DNA from: Prorocentrum cordatum
Taxonomy: Eukaryota > Sar > Dinophyceae > Prorocentrales > Prorocentraceae
NCBI GenBank assembly: GCA_963575745.1
Contig: CAUYUJ010018617.1
Location: forward strand, 125,001-189,000
Direction: 5' to 3'
DNA length: 64,000 nucleotides
The notes under the pieces are model-generated. The model had not been told where the DNA came from and did no database searches. It saw only the letters and a program-made list of their open reading frames with translations. The position numbers were made by a program, and so were the translations under genes. Positions 41,500 to 52,270 of this stretch are shown piece by piece. How positions within the stretch are numbered: position 1 is the first letter of the stretch; every line of letters begins with the position of its first letter.

Positions 41500-42090
41500 G
41501 TGCAGCGCTCTTTCGGTGCTGCCGGCTGGTTCCGGGCTCTGCTTGCGCCAGGTTCCCATCAGTCGTGGTCCGAGGTCAGATTCCCTCTTCAGCGCGCAGT
41601 CCACGCGATTTCGGACATGGGGCGACTGGGCGAATCAGACTATCACGTGGAGTTCGACGCATCCCCATGGGCAGGCGGGGCTGTCAAAATGGCTAGTTTC
41701 TTGCCTGTCGAGTACTTCGCCGTGTCCTGGGGCGTCCACGTCTTGAGCATGTTCGAGGCTACCCTTGGCGACTGCCGGTGGCAAAGTCGTTGGGAATTCC
41801 TCGCGTTGCGGATCTTTGTCGCCGTTTGGCGAGGGCATGCTGCAAGCGAGGTATTGTTTCTACTGGGAGACAACATCTCGGCGCTGCAAGACGCCATCTC
41901 TCTGAAAGGGCGAGGGCATATGTTGACCATCTCCCGCGAGCTTACTTGGCGAATGGCCAAGTGGCCGCTTCACCTGCCGTTGAGGACAGGAATGTGGTCG
42001 CGGACGCTGTGGGTAGATTTGGCGCCGTCCCGCCTAGCTGATTGCCGGCGTCCTTGCTCGCCGTTCCACGGGCCACCGTGCCTCCGTGGA
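41500..42090 (+). pseudogene. RNase H of the DIRS-like element
   Basis: 'YHVEFDASPWAGGAVKM' (Asp, about 41655), 'CRWQSRWEFLALRIFVAVWR' (Glu), 'EVLFLLGDNISALQDAISLK' (Asp, about 41869) and, after a frame change, 'NVVADAVGRFGAVPPS' (Asp, about 41998). The spacing fits RNase HI. It follows the RT directly, as in DIRS elements. Confidence 0.75.
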
Positions 42091-42099
42091 ACTCTGTCT

Positions 42100-43080
42100 G
42101 GCTTGCGTGGATGCCGCGGGCGTGATTCCCTTTCCTGTAGCCGCTGGCGCTGAAGGCGTAGGACTTCGCCCGCGATCAGGCTTGGCCTATCGTCGCGCGC
42201 GCATGGCCTTGACGTCGACTCATCATCGTCGAGGTCGTCGTCCGCTTCCTCCTTCTCCTCTTTCCCCTCCGTCCTTCCCCTTCTCCCTCCCCCATCCTCC
42301 CTCCCCCTGGGGAACCCGTTGTGGAGCGGCGAAAATGTTGCGACTTTCGGCGTTGAGAGTCTGCGGGTGAGGGCGCTCTGGCGCGAGCCACCTGGCATTC
42401 TCGCCCGCCAGTGGTTCGTGCCGCCTTGTCGGCCGAAGGGCGCAAAGTGGCGCTAATGTTACGCCCCCGGGCATCTTGCAGAGGCAAAGCGCTTGAATCT
42501 GTGCCGCGTGATTCTGTGCGAGACGGGCAATAATACTGGGGCACAATATCCATTGCCCTTGCCCTATCTGGAAAGGGGCTTCAAATGTTCCGATTCCGGG
42601 GGGGCCGAGTCCAGGGTTAGCGCTGGAATTCAGCCGCGTTTGCGGGGCGGCGCTCCATCGACTCCAGCTGTCTTGGCGTCGCTTTCGCCGAGGCGGTCGC
42701 CCGGCCCGCCCGGCCGCGTGGCCGGCGCGACCGCGCGACGATTTAGTCGACGCTCTGCCCGGCCGCAACCGGCAAAGATGGGTGCGAGGGCGGGCAGGGG
42801 CAGCGTCGGGGGTGCAGGGCCTACCTGGCGTTGGGGGGGCGCCAGGTCCCACGTCCTTGCGGACTGGCCCGACGGGGTCCGCCCTATCGCGCGGCTTGGC
42901 CAACGATCCTGGCCTATCGGGGGTCGGTGGGGGCCGCGGTCTGTGGCGCCGTCCTAGACCCGCCGGGCCTTCGCCGTCGGCGTCCCTGGCCGTGGATTGC
43001 GCAAAGAACGCGCGAACCCCCCAGCTGCCAGATAGGGGCAGCGCCGAGGCCGTAACCGAGGCGGCGTTGTCATCTGTCCC
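42100..43080 (+). other. Degraded region between RNase H and recombinase
   Basis: Contains a short pyrimidine tract (42237-42310) and GC-rich sequence with no identifiable domain. Frames are open on both strands but lack motifs. Probably decayed linker of the DIRS-like element plus later insertions. Confidence 0.4.
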
Positions 43081-44241
43081 CAGGCTTCGGCGGGGCGCGC
43101 CAAGCTGGCGCGAATGCCTGAGAGGCAGCGCGCCGATGTTGACCTCGCAGGCAGCCCAGGAGTCCTCTCTGGCCGAGTTCGTCCGCGACGTGCTAGCGGC
43201 AACCGCGAGCTCCTCCGAGGCTTCGAGGAGGCGCGCGCTAGAGATATTCATGAGCTCGTGGGGTATGGAGGTGATGCCACCCACGCGGGCAATAGTCAGG
43301 ATCCTCAGTGCCGCGCTGAAGGCCGGCGGATACAGATCGGCAGCTCAGTACTTGTCGACGTCGCGGGAATGGCACGAGCAGCAGGACTGCGAGGTGACGC
43401 CCAGCATGCGCATCGCGTTCCTGGACCAAAGCGGTCTTGTGAACGGGTCCTGGGGCCAGCATGCAAAGTGCAAGGAGTGCCGCTCGAGGATCTAGGCGAG
43501 CCCCCTCGCAGCTGGGGCCCAGGCGCCCCGAACGGTCCAGCGTCGCCGTGGCGCGCATTCGTTGCGGGCGCGTGGTGGCTAAACTTGGGAGATCGAGTTG
43601 TCGTCGGCGCACGCTGCCGCGGTCGCATTCCGCAGCTCCGAGCCAGAGGGATTGGTTGCACAATGGTTCTTGCCCGCGTCAAAAAAGGACTCGCGTGCCC
43701 TCGGCATGCAGCGTGCGTGCGGCTGTTGCTGCAACAAGGGCGCGCTCGGTGCTGTTTGCCTGGCCCATTGCCCGTGGGAGCAACGAGCTTGTCTTCGCGC
43801 TTGGTTTCCCGATCGCCACGACCAGCGAGGAGCCCCCGATATTATGCTGCCACTCTTCCCCACCGAGGCAGGGGCCGCCTGCTCAAAAGAGGGCGACGTT
43901 GCCACCGTCGGGCGTGCCGTCCAGCACCTCGGTTATCCCCCCATATCTGCCGATGGGCTGATTGTGTGGGGTGGGCGCTCGCTGCGAGTCGGCGGAGCCC
44001 AGAGTCTGCCGCGCGCAGGTCATAGCGCTTGGGCAGATGGAGAAGCGACGCGGTTTTAGGGTATATTCGGGATGCCCCCCTGGCGGCCTCTTCTACCTGG
44101 GCAGCCGCAGCATCGGCGGGGTTCGCGCCCGGCGCAATTGCCAGACCTAGTATGCTCGATCTGCAATCGCTCATCGCCGTCGCGCGGACTCGAAGGGGTG
44201 CTACCAGCCTTTCCGACGCGATGGCCCGCGGAGGACATTGA
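43080..44241 (+). pseudogene. Tyrosine recombinase of the DIRS-like element
   Basis: Core-binding part: 'SLAEFVRDVLAATASSSEAS' and 'ILSAALKAGGYRSAAQYLST' (about 43305-43357). Catalytic part in another frame: 'ASKKDSRALGMQRACGCCCN', then 'LPLFPTEAGAACSKEGDVAT', then 'WGGRSLRVGGAQSLPRAG'. The conserved GHS-x-R box keeps its Arg (43985-43987), but the His is Arg (43976-43978). After another frameshift the nucleophile region 'VLGYIRDAPLAASS' has its Tyr at 44062-44064. In live elements this enzyme inserts the circular cDNA. This copy is broken by at least three frame changes. Confidence 0.75.
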
Positions 44242-44870
44242 GTGCTCTTGACAGACGACGTGGGGCCTTTGATCCATGCGCGCATCGGCCCAGCAACCCT
44301 CGAAGTTGGGCCACTTCGGGATGAGGTGCAAAAACTGATTATTGACGCGAGGGAACTCCGACGGGCCCTGTCGCCGAGCGCGCGAGGAGCGCCGTGGTCG
44401 ACCCACAGCTGGGTGCAGGAAACCCTGGCGACGCATCACAGGAGGGAGCTCGCGACAGCGGGTCGCTCTTAGTAGATACCGCTCGCGAGGAACTTGTTGG
44501 CAATATGTCGAGTTCTTGGTGCACGCCGTGTTTTGTAGATGCAGCGAAACCCTATTCAAGGACCTCACCCGCTGCATGTGGGAATTCGATCACGACCAGG
44601 TCTCCGTCCTGGACAGTCCCCTGCCAGATCTGTATAAGGACTTTTGCGAGAGGTGTGCTTCCCCTGGTTGCGGGGTGAACAGAAGCGACGTCTTCGCGCG
44701 CAGTCTAGTTCGCAGGGTTCGGGTCAACCTGGCGCGGTTGACGTGTCAAGACCCGGGAAGCCAGCGTCACCATCAGCGCAGGAGACATGAACGTTTCCCT
44801 CCCTCGCTACTCCTTGTCCCGTCCTCGGAGGGCCGGGTGGGGGACTGAGCTGTTGCACGGATGTTCTTAG
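44242..44870 (+). other. 3' flank of the DIRS-like element
   Basis: Unique GC-rich DNA with moderate open frames and no recognised domain. Part may still belong to the element. Confidence 0.35.
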
Positions 44871-44879
44871 CAATGCCCG

Positions 44880-45132
44880 AAGGAGGAGGAGGAGGAGGAG
44901 GAGGAGGAGGAGGAGGAGGAGGAGGAGGAGGAGGGGAGGAGGAGGACGAGGAGGAGGAGGAGGAGGAGGGACGAGGAGGAGGAGGAGGAGGAGGAGGAGG
45001 AGGAGGAGGAGGAGGGAGGAGGAGGACGAGAAGAGAGGAGGAGGGAGGAGGAGGAGGAGGAGGAGGAGGAGGAGGAGGAGGAGGAGGAGGAGGAGGAGGA
45101 GGAGGAGGAGGAGGAGGAGGAGGAGGGGGAGG
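44880..45132. repeat. (GGA)n tract
   Basis: About 250 bp of purine repeat on the plus strand. Confidence 0.97.
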
Positions 45133-45137
45133 ATAAT

Positions 45138-45190
45138 AATACAGTATGAGTCATCCGAATGGATAATACAGTATGAGTCATTCGAAGAAC
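45138..45190. repeat. ~29-bp tandem duplication
   Basis: 'ataatacagtatgagtcat' occurs twice, about 28 bp apart. Confidence 0.9.
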
Positions 45191-45289
45191 GAGTACTGAC
45201 AAGTGTATTGATGGTGCGAAGAGTAAGAATTTTCGAGAGGAAAAAGGGGCCGGGGTGAGTGTTCCCAGACGGGGAGGATGACAGGCATT

Positions 45290-45507
45290 CCCAGAGGGTC
45301 CAGAAAGGGGCGCGGCGGGGAAGCGACGGGCGCGGGGGGAGGCACCGCGGGCACAGTCGGGCCTGCAGCTCCTCGGCGAGATGCAGCCGGCCATGAACTG
45401 GAACTATGTGCTCCGGGACCTCCCGGGCCGCCGTCCTTCATGCCACGCTTGTGCAAGCGGCAGGTGGGCGGGACATGTAATTTTGGAACCAGCTGGGGGT
45501 CTTAGGA
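45290..45507 (+). CDS. Possible exon with a partial CCCH-type finger
   Basis: The plus frame ends '...PPSFMPRLCKRQVGGT' followed by 'CNFGTSWGS' and a stop. C-X7-C spacing followed by FG resembles the first half of a CCCH zinc finger, but the remaining Cys and His are absent before the stop. An overlapping frame reads 'MQPAMNWNYVLRDLPGRRPS', also with good third-position bias. The choice of frame is uncertain, and a downstream exon could complete the finger. Confidence 0.25.
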
Positions 45508-45669
45508 GGCCCAGCACCGGTTCGGGCCAGCAGGAAGGAGGGATGGGGGCGGGTTCGAGGTTCTGGGTGCGAGAAGGCTTTCTTTTGCTCTTCGGATGGG
45601 CCCTGGTAGGTTGAGCAGTCTTGCCCTGGTCCCCCCCTTCTTGGCCGATTTTCCTTGGGTCCTTCGAAT

Positions 45670-45851
45670 TCAGACCCCCAGGCCCCCGGCCGCCTCCAGC
45701 TCGGCGCCGGCGAAGTCCGCGCGGAGCGAGTCCACGGTCTCCGTATGGACCTGTCCGTCTGGATTTGGCCTCTCCTGGTCGGAGTCCGAGTCCGTGCCGA
45801 GCAAGTCCGCTGCGGAGTGCTCTGTCTCCGCCTGGGCTTCCACCGTCTGGG
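45670..45851 (-). CDS. Candidate C-terminal exon, acidic protein of unknown function
   Basis: Minus strand: 'tcctgaaag' (AG at 45853-45852) precedes an exon reading 'AQTVEAQAETEHSAADLLGT', 'DSDSDQERPNPDGQVHTETV' and 'DSLRADFAGAELEAAGGLGV', ending at TGA (45672-45670). Third positions are about 85% G/C. It is acidic, with a helical end and no known domain. The composite-repeat boundary (45882) lies 30 bp upstream, so the repeat would be in the preceding intron or 5' flank. Confidence 0.5.
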
Positions 45852-46019
45852 CTTTCAGGAGGGGATTATCCCGGCAAAGCAACCTAACAGCGATGTGTAG
45901 GAGAATATCTGGAAGCATTCCCCTTAAGATTCAGATGAGAATCCAGTTGTAGAATTCTGCAGTTCTCGCAGTCGTAGTCGCATTCGCGATGACAGTCGCA
46001 GTGGCAACGGCAGTCGCAG

Positions 46020-46660
46020 TCACAGCTTCAGCCTCAGCCTGCCTCAGCCTCAGCCTCAGCCTGCCTCAGCCTCAGCCTGCCTGCCTCAGCCTCAGCCTGC
46101 TTCAGCCTCAGCATCAGTCTGCCTTCAGCCTCGGCCTCAGCCTCAGCCTGCCTCAGCCTCAGCCCGCATCAGCCTCAGCCTCAGCCTCAGCCCGCCTCAG
46201 CATCAGCCTGCCTCAGCCTCAGCCTCAGCCTGCCTCTGCCTCAGCCTCAGCCTGCTTCAGCCTCAGCCTCAGTCTGCCGTCAGCCTCGGCCTCAGCCTCA
46301 GCCTGCCTCAGCCTCAGCCTGCATCAGCCTCAGCCTCAGCCTCAGCCTGCCTCAGCATCAGCCTGCCTCAGCCTCAGCCTCAGCCTGCCTCAGCCTCAGC
46401 CTCAGCCTCAGCCTTCAGCCTCAGCCTCAGCCTCGGCCTCAGCCGCCTGCCTCAGCCTCTCGGCCTCAGCCTCAGCCTGCCTCAGCCTCAGCCTCAGCAT
46501 CAGCCTCAGCCTCAGCCTCAGCCTGCCTCAGCAGCCTCAGCCTGCCTCAGCCTCAGCCTCAGCCTCAGCCTGCCTCAGCCTCAGCCTCAGCCTCAGCCTC
46601 AGCCTCAGCCTCAGCCTCAGCCTCCTCGGCCCTCAGCCTCAGCCTCAGCATCAGCCTGCC
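46020..46660. repeat. (CAGCCT)n hexanucleotide array 1
   Basis: About 640 bp of CAGCCT with TGC insertions. It encodes Pro-Gln, Ser-Leu or Ala-Ser repeats depending on frame. Confidence 0.97.
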
Positions 46661-46669
46661 TCAGCATTC

Positions 46670-48830
46670 AAAACGTGGCCCGGGAATGGAGTTCTGGGAA
46701 CTCGAAGAACACGAAGTGGCCTACAGTTGGCTCGGGGCATTCAAAGTCATGCCCAGGACTGGAGCTCTGGGAGCTCGAAGACCACGAAGTGGCCTACAAT
46801 TGGCTCTGGGCATTGAAAATGTGGCCGGTCGGGGCAGCCGGCCGGGGCAGCCGGCCGGGGCAGCCGGCCGCCCTCCCCTCCTCCTCCTCCTCCTCCTCCT
46901 GGTCGTCCTCCCCCTCCCCTCCTCCTCCTCCTCCTCCTGGTCGTCCTCCTCCTGCTCGTCCTCCTCCTCCTGCTCGTCCTCCTCCTCCTCCTCCTCCTGC
47001 TCGTCTTCCTTCTCCTGCTCCTCCTCCTCCTCCTCCTCCTCCTCCTCCACGTGCTCGTCCTCGCCCTTCTTGTCTTGCTCCTCCTCCTCCTCCTCCTACA
47101 GTTGGCTCCGGGCATACAAAATGTGGCCCGGGAGTGGAGTTCTGGGAATTCGAAGAGCACGTAGTGGCCTACAGTTGGCTCCGGGCATTGAAAATGTGGC
47201 CCGGGAATGGAGTTCTGGGAACTCGAAGAGCACGTAGTGGCCTACAGTTGGCTCCGGGCATTGAAAATGTGGCCCGGGAATGGAGTTCTGGGAACTCGAA
47301 GAGCACGTAGTGGCCTACAGTTGGCTCTGGACATTGAAAATGTGGCCCGGGAAGAAGAGCACGAAGTGGCGTACAGTTGGCTCCGGGCATTCAAAATGTG
47401 GCCCGGGAATACAGTTCTGGGAACTCGAAGAGCACGTAGTGGCTTACAGTTGGCTCCGGACATTGAAAATGTGGCCCGGGAATGGAGTTCTGGGAACTCG
47501 AAGAGCACGAAGTGGCCTACAGTTGGCTCCGGGCATTCAAAATGTGGCCCGGGAATAGAGTGCTGGGAACTCGAAGAGCACGAAGTGGCCTACAGTTGGC
47601 TCCGGACATTGAAAATGTGGCCCGGGAGTGGAGTTTTGGGAAGTCGAAGAGCATGAAGTGGCGTACAGTTGGCTCCGGACATTCAAAATGTGGCCCGGGA
47701 ATGGAGTTTTGGGATCTCGAAGAGCAGTTGGCTCCGGGCATGCAAAATGTGGCACAGGAATGGAGTTTTGGGAACTCGAAGAGCACGAAGTGGCTTACAG
47801 TTGGTTCCGGACATTGAAAATGTGGCCCGGGAATGGAGTTCTGGGAACTCGAAGAGCACGTAGTGGCCTACAGTTGGCTCCGGACATTGAAAATGTGGCC
47901 CGGGAATAGAGTTCTGGGAACTCGAAGAGCACGAAGTGGCTTACAGTTGGCTCCGGGCATTCAGAATGTGGCCCGGGAATGGAGTTTTGGGAACTCGAAG
48001 ACCACGAAGTGGCCTACAGGTGGTTCCGGGCATTCAAAATGCGGCTCGGGAATGGAGTTCTGGGAACTCGAAGAGCACGAAGTGGCTTACAGTTGGCTCC
48101 GGGCATTCAAAATGTGGCCCAGGAGTGGAGTTCTGGGAACTCGAAGAGCACGAAGTGGCCTACAGTTGGCTCCGGACATTGAAAATGTGGCCCGGGAATG
48201 GAGTTCTGGGAACTCGAAGAGCACGAAGTGGCCTACAGTTGGCTCCGGGCATTCAAAATGTGGCCCGGGAATAAAGTTCTTGGAACTCGAAGAGCACGTA
48301 GTGGCTTACAGTTGGCTCCGGGCATTCAAAATGTGGCCCGGGAATGGAGTTCTGGGAACTCGAAGACCACGAAGTGGCTTACAGTTGGCTCCGGGCGTTC
48401 AAAATGTGGCCCGGGAATGGAGTTCTGGGAACTCGAAGAGCACGAAGTGGCCTACAGTTGGTTCCGGGCATTCAAAATGTGCCCCGGGAATGGAGTTCTG
48501 GGAACTCGAAGAGCACGTAGTGGCCTACAGTTGGTTCCGGGCATTCAAAATGTGGCCCGGGAATGGAGTTCTGGGAACTCGAAGAGCACGAAATGGCTTA
48601 CAGTTGGCTCCGGACATTGAAAATGTGGCCCGGGAATGGAGTTCTGGGAATTCGAAGAGCATGTAGTGGCCTACAGTTGGCTCCGGGCATTCAAAATGTG
48701 GCCCGGGGATAGAGTTCTGGGAACTCGAAGAGCACGTAGTGGCCTACAGTTGGCTCCGGGCTTTCAGAATGTGGCCCGGGAGTGGAGTTCTGGGAACTCG
48801 AAGACCACGAAGTGTGTAACTGTTTGTTTA
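46670..48830. repeat. 73-bp satellite, about 27 copies
   Basis: The unit contains 'gagttctgggaactcgaaga' and 'cctacagttggctccgggca'. A frame-defining position recurs 146 bp (two units) and 219 bp (three units) apart, confirming 73 bp. It is interrupted by a CCT tract at 46870-47097. Since 73 is not a multiple of three and the unit has no stop in any plus frame, translations cycle through all three frames every 219 bp. Confidence 0.97.
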
Positions 48831-48955
48831 AAACGACTTCCACGGATTCTCCCAGGATCCTGCCCGGACCCCCCTGGGGAGTCATGATGCTTTTTTTTGA
48901 GACCATTAGACACCTATCAGTCTTCGCTGTTAGGTAAAATTATTCCGGCAAAGCA

Positions 48956-50514
48956 ACCTAACAGCGATGTGTAGAAGCATATCTGGAAGCATTCCCCTTA
49001 AGATTTAGGAGAGAATCCAGTTGTAGAATTCTGCTGTTCTCGCAGTCTCAGTCGCAGCCTCAGCCTGCCTCGGCTTGCCTCGGCCTCAGCCTCAGCCTGC
49101 CTCGGCCTCAGCTTCAGCCTCAGCCTCAGCCTCAGCCTCAGCCTGCCTCAGCCTCAGCCTGCATCAGCCTCAGCCTCAGCCTGCCTCAGCCGCAGCTTGC
49201 CTCAGCCTCAGCCACAGCCTCAGCCTCAGCCTCAGCCTGCCTCAACTTCAGCCTCAGCCTCAGCCTGCCTGGGCTTGCCTCGCCTCAGCCTCAGCCTGCC
49301 TCGGCTCAGCCTCAGCCTCAGCCTCAGCCTCAGCAGCCTGCAGCCTCAGCCTGCATCAGCCTCAGCCTCAGCCTGCCCAGCCGCAGCTTGCCTCAGCCTC
49401 AGCCTCAGCCTCAGCCTCAGCCTCAGCTTCAGCTCAGCCTGCCTCAGCCTCGCTTGCCTCAGCCTCAGCCTCAGCCTGCCTCGGCCTCAGCCTCAGCCTC
49501 AGCCTGCCTCAGCCTCAGCGTCAGCCTCTCAGTCTCAGCCTGCATCAGCCTCAGCCTCAGCCTGCCTTAGCCTCAGCCTCAGCCTCAGCCTCAGCCGCAA
49601 CTTGCCTCAGCCTCAGCCACAGCCTCAGCCTCAGCCTCAGCCTGCCTCAGCTTCAGCCTCAGCCTCAGCCTGCCTGGGCTTGCCTGGGCCTCAGCCTCAG
49701 CCTGCCTCGGCCTCAGCCTCAGCCTCAGCCTGCCTCAGCCTCAGCCTGCATCAGCCTCAGCCTCAGCCTGCCTCAGCCGCAGCTTGCCTCAGCCTCAGCC
49801 ACAGCCTCAGCCTCAGCCTCAGCCTGCCTCAGCTTCAGCCTCAGCCTCAGCCTGCCTCGGCTTGCCTCAGCCTCAGCCTCAGCCTGCCTCGGCCTCAGCC
49901 TCAGCCTCAGCCTGCCTCAGCCTCAGCGTCAGCCTCTCAGCCTCAGCCTGCATCAGCCTCAGCCTCAGCCTCAGCCTGCCTCAGGCTCAGTCTCAGCCTG
50001 CCTCAGCCTCAGCCTGCCTCAGCCTCAGCCTCACAGTTGGCTCCGGGCAATCAAAATGTAGCCTGGGAGTGGTGTTCTGGGAACACGAAGAACACGAAGT
50101 GGCGTACAGTTGGCTCCGGGCATTCAAAATGTGGCCCGGGAATGGTGTTCTGGGAGCACGAAGAACACGAGGTGGCCTACAGTTGGCTCCGGGCATGCAA
50201 AATATGGCCCGGGAATTGTGGTCTGGGAACACGAAGAACACGAAGTGGCCTACAGCTGGCTCCGGGCATTCAAAATGTGGCCCGGGAATGGTGTTCTGGG
50301 AATTCGAAGACCACGAAGTGGCCTATAGTTGGCTCCGGGCATTCAAAATCATGCCCAGGAATGGAGTTTTGGGACCTCGAAGACCACGAAGTGTGTAACT
50401 GTTTGCTTAAAACGACTTCCGCGGCTTCTCCCCGGATCCTGCCCGGACCCCCCTGGGGAGTCATGATGCTTTTTTTTGACCCCACTAGAAACCTATCAGT
50501 CTTCGCTGTTAGGT
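48956..50514. mobile_element. Composite repeat unit 2 (short satellite part)
   Basis: Same inverted ends (48956-48967 and 50503-50514) and the same conserved 5' and 3' blocks as unit 1. The CAGCCT array is longer (to ~50035) and the 73-bp satellite is reduced to about five diverged copies. Confidence 0.6.
49045..50035. repeat. (CAGCCT)n hexanucleotide array 2
   Basis: About 1 kb, with higher-order repeats of roughly 270 bp visible (for example 'gcctgcctcagcttcagcc' recurring). Confidence 0.95.
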
Positions 50515-50857
50515 AAAAACACTCAGACACAACTGATCGTCGACTCCCGAGAAAATATGGGAAAAGATGGAAAGTGGGGGGGAAGAGAAACACCCAGGAA
50601 ATATGGGGAACTCTGGGGACTCCTGCTATCTGTGTGTATGCATCTGCGTGTCCCAGGGCCCCCTTCAGTCTTGCAGCTCCCTTCGCACAGGAGTCGCCCT
50701 CCGGCCTGTCCTGCCGTGGCGGCGAGGGGCGCTCCACGAGGCCCTGGACGGCCGAGAGCCGAGGCGCCGACGAGGCCGAGAGCGCCCCCGGCACTGCGAC
50801 CCTCGACGCTGGGCCTCTCCCGGCCAGCTCGGCACGCGCAGGCCTCCCTCCGGCTGC

Positions 50858-50990
50858 CATCCTCCTCCTCCTCCTCCTCCTCCTCCTGCTCCTCCTCCTC
50901 CTCCTCCTCCTGCTCCTCCTCCTCCTCCTGCTCCTCCTGCTGCTCCTCCTCCTCCTCCTCCTCCTCCTCCTCCTCCTCCCCTCTCCCCTG
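50858..50990. repeat. (CCT)n/(CTGCTC) tract
   Basis: Simple pyrimidine repeat. The 340 bp before it are GC-rich with open frames on both strands that I cannot resolve. Confidence 0.9.
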
Positions 50991-51093
50991 CGGGGGGGCC
51001 CGGGGGCCTCCCGCGTGCAGGAGCCCATGGGCTCCTTGAGGGGGAACTCCCGCGCTCGCGCCCTCCTGGAGATCCGACGTGGCGAGGAGCCCC

Positions 51094-51210
51094 TGGGATC
51101 CTGGCGACCCAAGTTTTTCCGAGCAGGGCGTTCTCGCCTTTCTTCGGGCCCCGGGAGCCTCACAGATCGCTCTGGCTCGGAAAATGACGCAGGAAGATTT
51201 GGTGGTCTCC
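51094..51210 (+). repeat. Dispersed intron-like repeat C, copy 1
   Basis: Runs from 'gggatcctggcgacccaagt' through 'tcgggccccgggagcctcac' to 'gaaaatgacgcaggaagat'. Related copies lie at 52158-52270 (+), 53725-53835 (-), 51390-51450 (-, partial) and 60630-60705 (+, diverged). Confidence 0.65.
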
Positions 51211-51214
51211 AAAC

Positions 51215-51870
51215 CAGGTGGTGAGACACCCGGCGGTGACCCCGATTCCCCAAAAAACAATTCTGGGTCACCACCGGGTTTGGGGACACGCGGTCGCCAC
51301 GAAGTTTTGCATTTCCTGGGCCAGCCAGCGCTCGAAAGCCATTACCCAAATCGCCCAAAACTCACCACCGGGTGTTCTCACCACCACGTTTGGGCTCTCT
51401 GCATCGCTTCTCGAGCCCGAGCCATCTGTGAGGGCCCCAGGGCCCGACGGAGGAGGGAGGAGGGAGGAGGGAGACTGATAATGAGAATGACCATGTGACA
51501 GAGTCAACCGTGTGCCTACCACGTGAAACACTGAGGCACCAAGATACGTTACACATGCCCGCGAGTGCGCTTCTCTGCTGCACGTAAAACCTTGGGAACG
51601 AGACCTCTGGCGATACGACTAAGGTACAGGCCTCGCGTGGGGGTGACCTTACCGCCCGTCGCGGCAAAAGCTGCGGCGCCAGGGTCTCAGGGTCATGGCG
51701 CCAACCTCGCAGAGGCGGATTTCGTTCGGAAAACGACAGGAAGGGCCCGGAGTGTCCCAGATCATTTCGCTTCGGATTTCGGGGTGAATTTCGTGCGGAT
51801 TTTTGCTGCCAGGAGTGAAGACTGACAAAAACCCACGCGAAATTCACTTCGTCTTTCACTCGCCGATTCG
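51215..51870. other. Unassigned sequence with repeat fragments
   Basis: 'ccaccgggt' phrases recur in both orientations near 51220, 51270 and 51362. A partial inverted copy of repeat C lies at 51390-51450. No supportable gene. Confidence 0.4.
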
Positions 51871-51959
51871 GGGTTGTGCACTGGCAGAAGTCCGTGCGAA
51901 ACTCCGCTGCAGCATGCCTGCAAGGTCGGTGCAGTGATCAGGGCTCCTGCCGCTGCGAG

Positions 51960-52037
51960 GACGAGAGCCGACGGTCGTTCGCAGGCTTCCTGAAGAGCCC
52001 CTTCGGCTCCGAGCAGACCAAGGCCTTCTACAGCGCG
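51960..52037 (+). CDS. Candidate internal exon ending at a consensus donor
   Basis: AG 51958-51959 precedes 26 codons reading 'DESRRSFAGFLKSPFGSEQT' then 'KAFYSA', with 24 of 26 third positions G or C. It ends exactly at GTGAGC (52038-52043). The upstream frame is also open, so the 5' edge could be earlier. Joining phase 0 to the next candidate at 52438 gives a continuous helix-like peptide. The family is not recognised. Repeat C copy 2 lies in the putative intron. Confidence 0.5.
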
Positions 52038-52157
52038 GTGAGCCCCGCCGCCGGCCCGCCGGAGGGAGCGCGGGACGGCGAGGACGCAGGTGCCTTCGGA
52101 GGCTGCCTCGTTCGGGGTCGTGCGGCGTGGTTTTTGGAGGGGCCTAGAATCGAGAAG

Positions 52158-52270
52158 CCTGAGATCCTGGCGTTACAATTCTTTCACATCGGGCGTTTTC
52201 GTTCAGTTTGGGGCCCCGGGGCCCTCACGGATCGGTCCGGGTCGAAACACTACGCAGAAAGATGGGGTCC
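52158..52270 (+). repeat. Dispersed intron-like repeat C, copy 2
   Basis: 'gagatcctggcgttacaatt' to 'cagaaagatgggg', with 'ggggccccggggccctcacg' in the middle. Confidence 0.65.

Larger units (their letters stand above)
37910..44241 (+). mobile_element. DIRS/Ngaro-like tyrosine-recombinase retrotransposon, decayed
   Basis: On one strand in order: gag-like frame with a degenerate zinc knuckle, a possible methyltransferase segment, reverse transcriptase, RNase H, and a tyrosine recombinase with its active-site Tyr. This set defines the DIRS group, which integrates by recombination instead of an integrase. Multiple frameshifts, stops and altered catalytic residues show it is inactive. Terminal or split direct repeats were not recognised, so both boundaries are approximate. 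Confidence 0.75.
45882..48935. mobile_element. Composite repeat unit 1 with 12-bp inverted ends
   Basis: Begins 'acctaacagcga' (45882-45893) and ends with its inverse 'tcgctgttaggt' (48924-48935). Order inside: ~85 bp conserved 5' block, CAGCCT array, short CCT insertion with unique flanks, ~73-bp satellite, ~130 bp conserved 3' block ('gtgtgtaactgtttg' to 'ctatcagtcttcgctg'). Unit 2 follows directly. It may be a non-autonomous DNA element that has captured satellites, or a higher-order tandem repeat. Confidence 0.6.
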
